From UBA1724 sp963621575 (GTDB lineage Bacteria > Verrucomicrobiota > Lentisphaeria > Oligosphaerales > Oligosphaeraceae): 51,315 nucleotides of DNA. The notes under the pieces are model-generated. The model saw only the letters and a list, made by a program, of their open reading frames with translations. It did no database searches and was not told the origin of the DNA. The translations under genes and the position numbers were made by a program. The first letter of the stretch is position 1. Each line of letters begins with the position of its first letter. Shown in pieces: positions 49,299-51,315 of the stretch. The stretch spans positions 1-51,315 of the forward strand of contig CAVFEH010000016.1 of NCBI GenBank assembly GCA_963621575.1, read 5' to 3'.

Positions 49299-50123
49299 AT
49301 GGAACAGGAGAATTGGAACCGGTTGGAGAAGCTGGCGCCCTTCGCCGTGCGCGCGGGGCTCGTGGAGACCGGCCGGCAGCGTCTGTTGCAACACCGCAAC
49401 AAGCTGGCGTTCCTGCTGTTGGCGGAGGATCTTTCGGAGAATTCCCGGAAGGAGTTTCTGCGGGACTTCGCGTGCCCCGTCTACCAGGTACTCACCATGG
49501 TGGAGCTGGAGCGGCTCTTCCCCTTTCACGGGACGAAGGTCCTGGGCTTTCGGCGCGGACCCCTTGCGGTCAGCATTCAGCGGTGCCTGGCGGGGACCAT
49601 GCTCCACGTGGAGAATCTCCGTGAAGCCGCGATGCCGGAGGCGCCCCGTGTGGTTCTCTTCGGCGCCGGTTCAACAGGCGTGCGCCACGCACGTCTCTGG
49701 CGGGATGCGGGCGCGCAGGTCGTGGGGTTTGTGGAGGAATCCCCGGAGCGCCTGTCGTTGTGCGGCTCCCGGCTGAAGGATGTGCTTGGGGTTGAACCCG
49801 AGGGCTCCCTGGACCCCGAGGGATTGTTGGAACACCTGGCTCCGCAGATCGTGGATGTGTGCCTTCCCAAGTCTCTTCATTACCAGGGATGCCATCTGGC
49901 GCTTCGGAAGGGTTGCCATGTGCTCTGCAAGACGCCTTTCCTTGACGAGGAGGGGGATCCTCCGAAGGCTGTCCGCAAGCAACGCGGGGCGCTTCTCTCC
50001 CTGGCGGCGCGGCGTCAGCGGCTGTTTGGGATCGCGCGGAATGAGGAAGACGTGTCGCTCTTCGCCCAGGGGAGGGCGACCCTCCCGGAGGCTTCCTCCC
50101 CTGAAACAAGGGAGAAGGAGTAG
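49299..50123 (+). CDS. Fusion of an L7Ae-like RNA-binding domain and a truncated Gfo/Idh/MocA NAD domain
   Basis: A 274-residue two-domain protein. Residues about 8-97 follow the L7Ae/YlxQ pattern: LAPFAVRAGLVETGRQRLL, LLLAEDLSENSRKEF, CPVYQVLTMVELERLF and GTKVLGFRRGPLAVSIQ. Residues 116-250 are a Rossmann domain of the Gfo/Idh/MocA family: VVLFGAGSTGVRHARLW (Gly122-Gly127), VVGFVEESPERL, IVDVCLPKSLH, ALRKGCHVLCKTPF with the EKP lysine kept as Lys211. The substrate-binding domain of about 200 residues is missing and a charged tail (SSPETREKE) ends the chain just before a terminator. GAGGAGG sits nine bases before the ATG. I do not know its function; RNA binding coupled to a dinucleotide is one idea. 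Confidence 0.75.
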   Translation: MEQENWNRLEKLAPFAVRAGLVETGRQRLLQHRNKLAFLLLAEDLSENSRKEFLRDFACPVYQVLTMVELERLFPFHGTKVLGFRRGPLAVSIQRCLAGTMLHVENLREAAMPEAPRVVLFGAGSTGVRHARLWRDAGAQVVGFVEESPERLSLCGSRLKDVLGVEPEGSLDPEGLLEHLAPQIVDVCLPKSLHYQGCHLALRKGCHVLCKTPFLDEEGDPPKAVRKQRGALLSLAARRQRLFGIARNEEDVSLFAQGRATLPEASSPETREKE

Positions 50124-50137
50124 CGGGGAACCGCGGG

Positions 50138-50159
50138 ACCGCCGAAAAGGCGGTTTTTT
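50138..50159 (+). terminator. Terminator after the L7Ae fusion gene
   Basis: ACCGCC-GAAAA-GGCGGT followed by TTTTTCGTTTT, 14 bases past the stop. Confidence 0.9.
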
Positions 50160-50179
50160 CGTTTTGTCCGGTGTTCCGC

Positions 50180-50208
50180 TGGAAAATGCGCCGCGGGGCG
50201 CGTATTAT
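50180..50208 (+). promoter_or_regulatory. Promoter of the lipoprotein pair
   Basis: TGGAAA (50180-50185), 17 bp, TATTAT (50203-50208). A leader of about 110 bases precedes the first lipoprotein ATG; it shows no obvious riboswitch. Confidence 0.6.
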
Positions 50209-50326
50209 CTTTGTGGAAGCGAAAAATCCGGTTGTCTTTCTTCTCGGAAGCCGCCTCTGCCAATGGAAACCGGCGCGATTCTTCGGATTTTTCCTCGTAT
50301 TTCCCACCAAACATAAGGAGCACAAC

Positions 50327-50581
50327 ATGAAACGCACTCTTCTTGCCATCCTCGCTCTTTGCGCATGCTTCGCAGTCACCGGATGCGTGGTTGTAGACGA
50401 ACCCCGCCACAACAAGCACAGCCGCGGCCGTGTGGAGCGCAAGCACGAGCCAGGGAAGGGCGCCCCCAAGGCCCCCGCTCCCAGGGTCGAGCCCGCCAAG
50501 CCCGGAAAGATGCAGCCCGCCAAGCCCGGCAACATGAATCCCGCCAATCCCGGCAAGAAGGAACCCGGACGCAACTTCTAG
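50327..50581 (+). CDS. Small Lys/Pro-rich lipoprotein, copy 1
   Basis: An 84-residue lipoprotein of unknown function. The signal peptide MKRTLLAILALCACFAVTGC ends in lipobox VTGC (Cys20). The mature part is basic, with a Lys/Arg/His stretch (RHNKHSRGRVERKHEPGK) and repeats of the type PAKPGKMQ/PAKPGNMN/PANPGKKE. AAGGAG lies seven bases before the ATG. The signal peptide and first mature residues (CVVVDEP) closely parallel the next gene (CIVTDVP), so the two are probably diverged duplicates. A basic Pro-rich tether of this kind could bind peptidoglycan, LPS or nucleic acid. Confidence 0.82.
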   Translation: MKRTLLAILALCACFAVTGCVVVDEPRHNKHSRGRVERKHEPGKGAPKAPAPRVEPAKPGKMQPAKPGNMNPANPGKKEPGRNF

Positions 50582-50608
50582 CACACCCCCGCCCATAAGG
50601 AGTCGTAC

Positions 50609-51106
50609 ATGAAAGGCAACCTCCTCGCCATCCTCGCTCTCTGCGTGAGCCTCGTAGGCACAGGCTGCATCGTCACCGATGTCCCTCCCGACGGATATCA
50701 TCGGGACCGCGCGGAATACGACTTCCGCTATGGACGCGGGGAGGGCGGCCATCGACAGCCTCCGCCCCCCCCGAAACACCGAGTGGAGCCCCCGAAACCG
50801 GACAATCGCCACAAGGTGGCGCCCCCGAAACTGGACAAGGCTCCTCCGAAGGCTCCGCCTTCCAAGACTCCCCCGAAGGCTCCGCCTTCCAAGACTCGCC
50901 CGCAGGCTCCGCCTTCCAAGACTCCCCCGAAGGTTCCGCCTTCCAAGACTCGCCCGCAGGCTCCGCCTTCCAAGACTCCTCCGAAGGTCCAGCCCTCCAA
51001 GACTCCTCCGAAGGTCCAGCCCTCCAAGAACAAAAAAGTCCAAGGGGAACCAGGCATGGAGCGGGAGCCCAAGCGCCTCAACAACCGCGAGTCTTATGCA
51101 CGGTAG
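50609..51106 (+). CDS. Lys/Pro-repeat lipoprotein, copy 2
   Basis: A 165-residue lipoprotein of unknown function. Signal peptide MKGNLLAILALCVSLVGTGC with lipobox GTGC (Cys20); then a charged, aromatic stretch (HRDRAEYDFRYGRGEGGHR), a Pro/Lys segment and seven 9-residue repeats of the form PPKAPPSKT (about residues 79-141), ending in a charged tail. The repeat would form an extended polyproline-like rod with regularly spaced lysines. AAGGAG sits seven bases upstream of the ATG; the gene follows copy 1 by 27 bp and is closed by a terminator. Confidence 0.82.
   Translation: MKGNLLAILALCVSLVGTGCIVTDVPPDGYHRDRAEYDFRYGRGEGGHRQPPPPPKHRVEPPKPDNRHKVAPPKLDKAPPKAPPSKTPPKAPPSKTRPQAPPSKTPPKVPPSKTRPQAPPSKTPPKVQPSKTPPKVQPSKNKKVQGEPGMEREPKRLNNRESYAR
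50843..51031 (+). repeat. Seven tandem 27-bp coding repeats
   Basis: Unit reading CCTCCGAAGGCTCCGCCTTC plus CAAGACT; seven copies in frame, encoding PPKAPPSKT with variants RPQAPPSKT and PPKVQPSKT. The third and fifth copies share the same RPQ variant, and the sixth and seventh the VQ variant, so the array grew by duplication of multi-unit blocks. It is prone to slippage in whole 9-residue steps. Confidence 0.9.
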
Positions 51107-51130
51107 GCGGGGGTAGGCACGCTTGCATCG

Positions 51131-51174
51131 CGCCCGTGGGAAAGTGGCACGCCTTCCCGCGGGCGTTCTTTATT
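51131..51174 (+). terminator. Terminator after the lipoprotein pair
   Basis: CGCCCGTGGGAA pairs with TTCCCGCGGGCG (12 bp, one G-U), 11-base loop, then TTCTTTATTT. Confidence 0.88.
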
Positions 51175-51203
51175 TGAAATTTGGAAAAATTTTTCCGGGG
51201 TGT

Positions 51204-51231
51204 TTGCAAACCGTGGAAACCCGCTTATTTT
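51204..51231 (+). promoter_or_regulatory. Promoter of tRNA-Gly
   Basis: TTGCAA (51204-51209), 16 bp, TATTTT (51226-51231), about 47 bases before the tRNA 5' end. Confidence 0.6.
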
Positions 51232-51278
51232 AAGCCCGCTTTCCCCGGGAAAACGGGGGAGCGCAGGAATTAGAAGAT

Positions 51279-51315
51279 GCGGGCATAGCTCAGTTGGTAG
51301 AGCGCTACCTTGCCA
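51279..51315 (+). tRNA. tRNA-Gly(GCC), 5' part, cut by the window end
   Basis: Starts GCGGGCA (acceptor), TA, D arm GCTCAGTTGGTAGAGC, then anticodon stem CTACC and loop TTGCCA, giving anticodon GCC. The last 39 or so bases lie outside the window. Confidence 0.9.

Noticed and set aside
49850..50123. Possible frameshift that would explain the missing half of the Gfo/Idh/MocA domain
   Set aside because: The stop is followed after 14 bases by a clean terminator and the next 200 bases hold no remains of the second domain in any frame, so the short form looks genuine.
50843..51031. Regular 27-bp repeats resembling a repeat array
   Set aside because: Units are directly tandem with no spacers and stay in frame inside a lipoprotein gene, so this is a coding repeat, not CRISPR.

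Overview
The window is GC-rich, gene-dense chromosomal DNA from a diderm bacterium. It carries a complete-looking Kdo/LPS-export block (KdsA, KdsB, KdsC, LptA, LptB, LptC), a TolC/MacA/MacB-type tripartite pump and several lipoproteins, so an outer membrane is certain. The mix of a transmembrane Ser/Thr kinase with a periplasmic Cache-like sensor, a very large GH16/CBM6 secreted glycanase, a FAD enzyme with a helical-repeat tail, a tiny basic protein beside nrdR and a second-type EF-G suggests the PVC superphylum, most likely Lentisphaerota or a relative. That placement is inference from gene content only. No phage, insertion sequence or CRISPR array is seen.

Layout. (1) 81-7232, minus: one operon of FAD oxidoreductase, kdsB, kdsA, kdsC, lptC, lptA, lptB, hpf; the rpoN gene usually found between lptB and hpf is absent. 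(2) 7410-14366, plus: GT-C glycosyltransferase, sfsA, a small ORF, kinase-Cache receptor, amidohydrolase, RF-1-like rescue factor. (3) 14520-22846, plus: proA, then purC-purB-guaA-hisH-hisF-purA, a cluster centred on AICAR/IMP, with a possible attenuator before purC. (4) 23039-24951, minus: ECF sigma factor, zinc-finger anti-sigma and a secreted coiled-coil protein, then tRNA-Val. (5) 25023-29480, minus: EF-G paralogue, secG, PIF1-like helicase. (6) 29625-32126, minus: thiM-thiE-thiD behind a TPP riboswitch. (7) 32234-36935, minus: rseP-cmk-GT4 transferase-nadC. (8) 37508-42272, minus: outer-membrane factor, membrane-fusion protein, ABC ATPase, permease. (9) 42451-45684, minus: GH16. (10) 45979-50123, plus: small basic protein, nrdR, a degenerate ATP-cone protein, a CrtI-like oxidoreductase, and an L7Ae domain fused to a truncated Gfo/Idh/MocA NAD domain. 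(11) 50327-51315, plus: two related Lys/Pro-rich lipoproteins and the start of tRNA-Gly.

Expression signals. Three promoters read as TTGAAA or a close variant, 16-17 bp, then TATATT/TATTAT. About half of the genes have a normal Shine-Dalgarno; many others have none and instead have C/T-rich leaders, sometimes containing CCTCC. Translational coupling through ATGA/TTGA/GTGA overlaps is frequent.

The most unusual content is the 45979-50123 block (the ATP-cone partner of NrdR and the L7Ae-oxidoreductase fusion), the tandem-FAD enzyme heading the Kdo/Lpt operon, and the pyrimidine-rich translation leaders.
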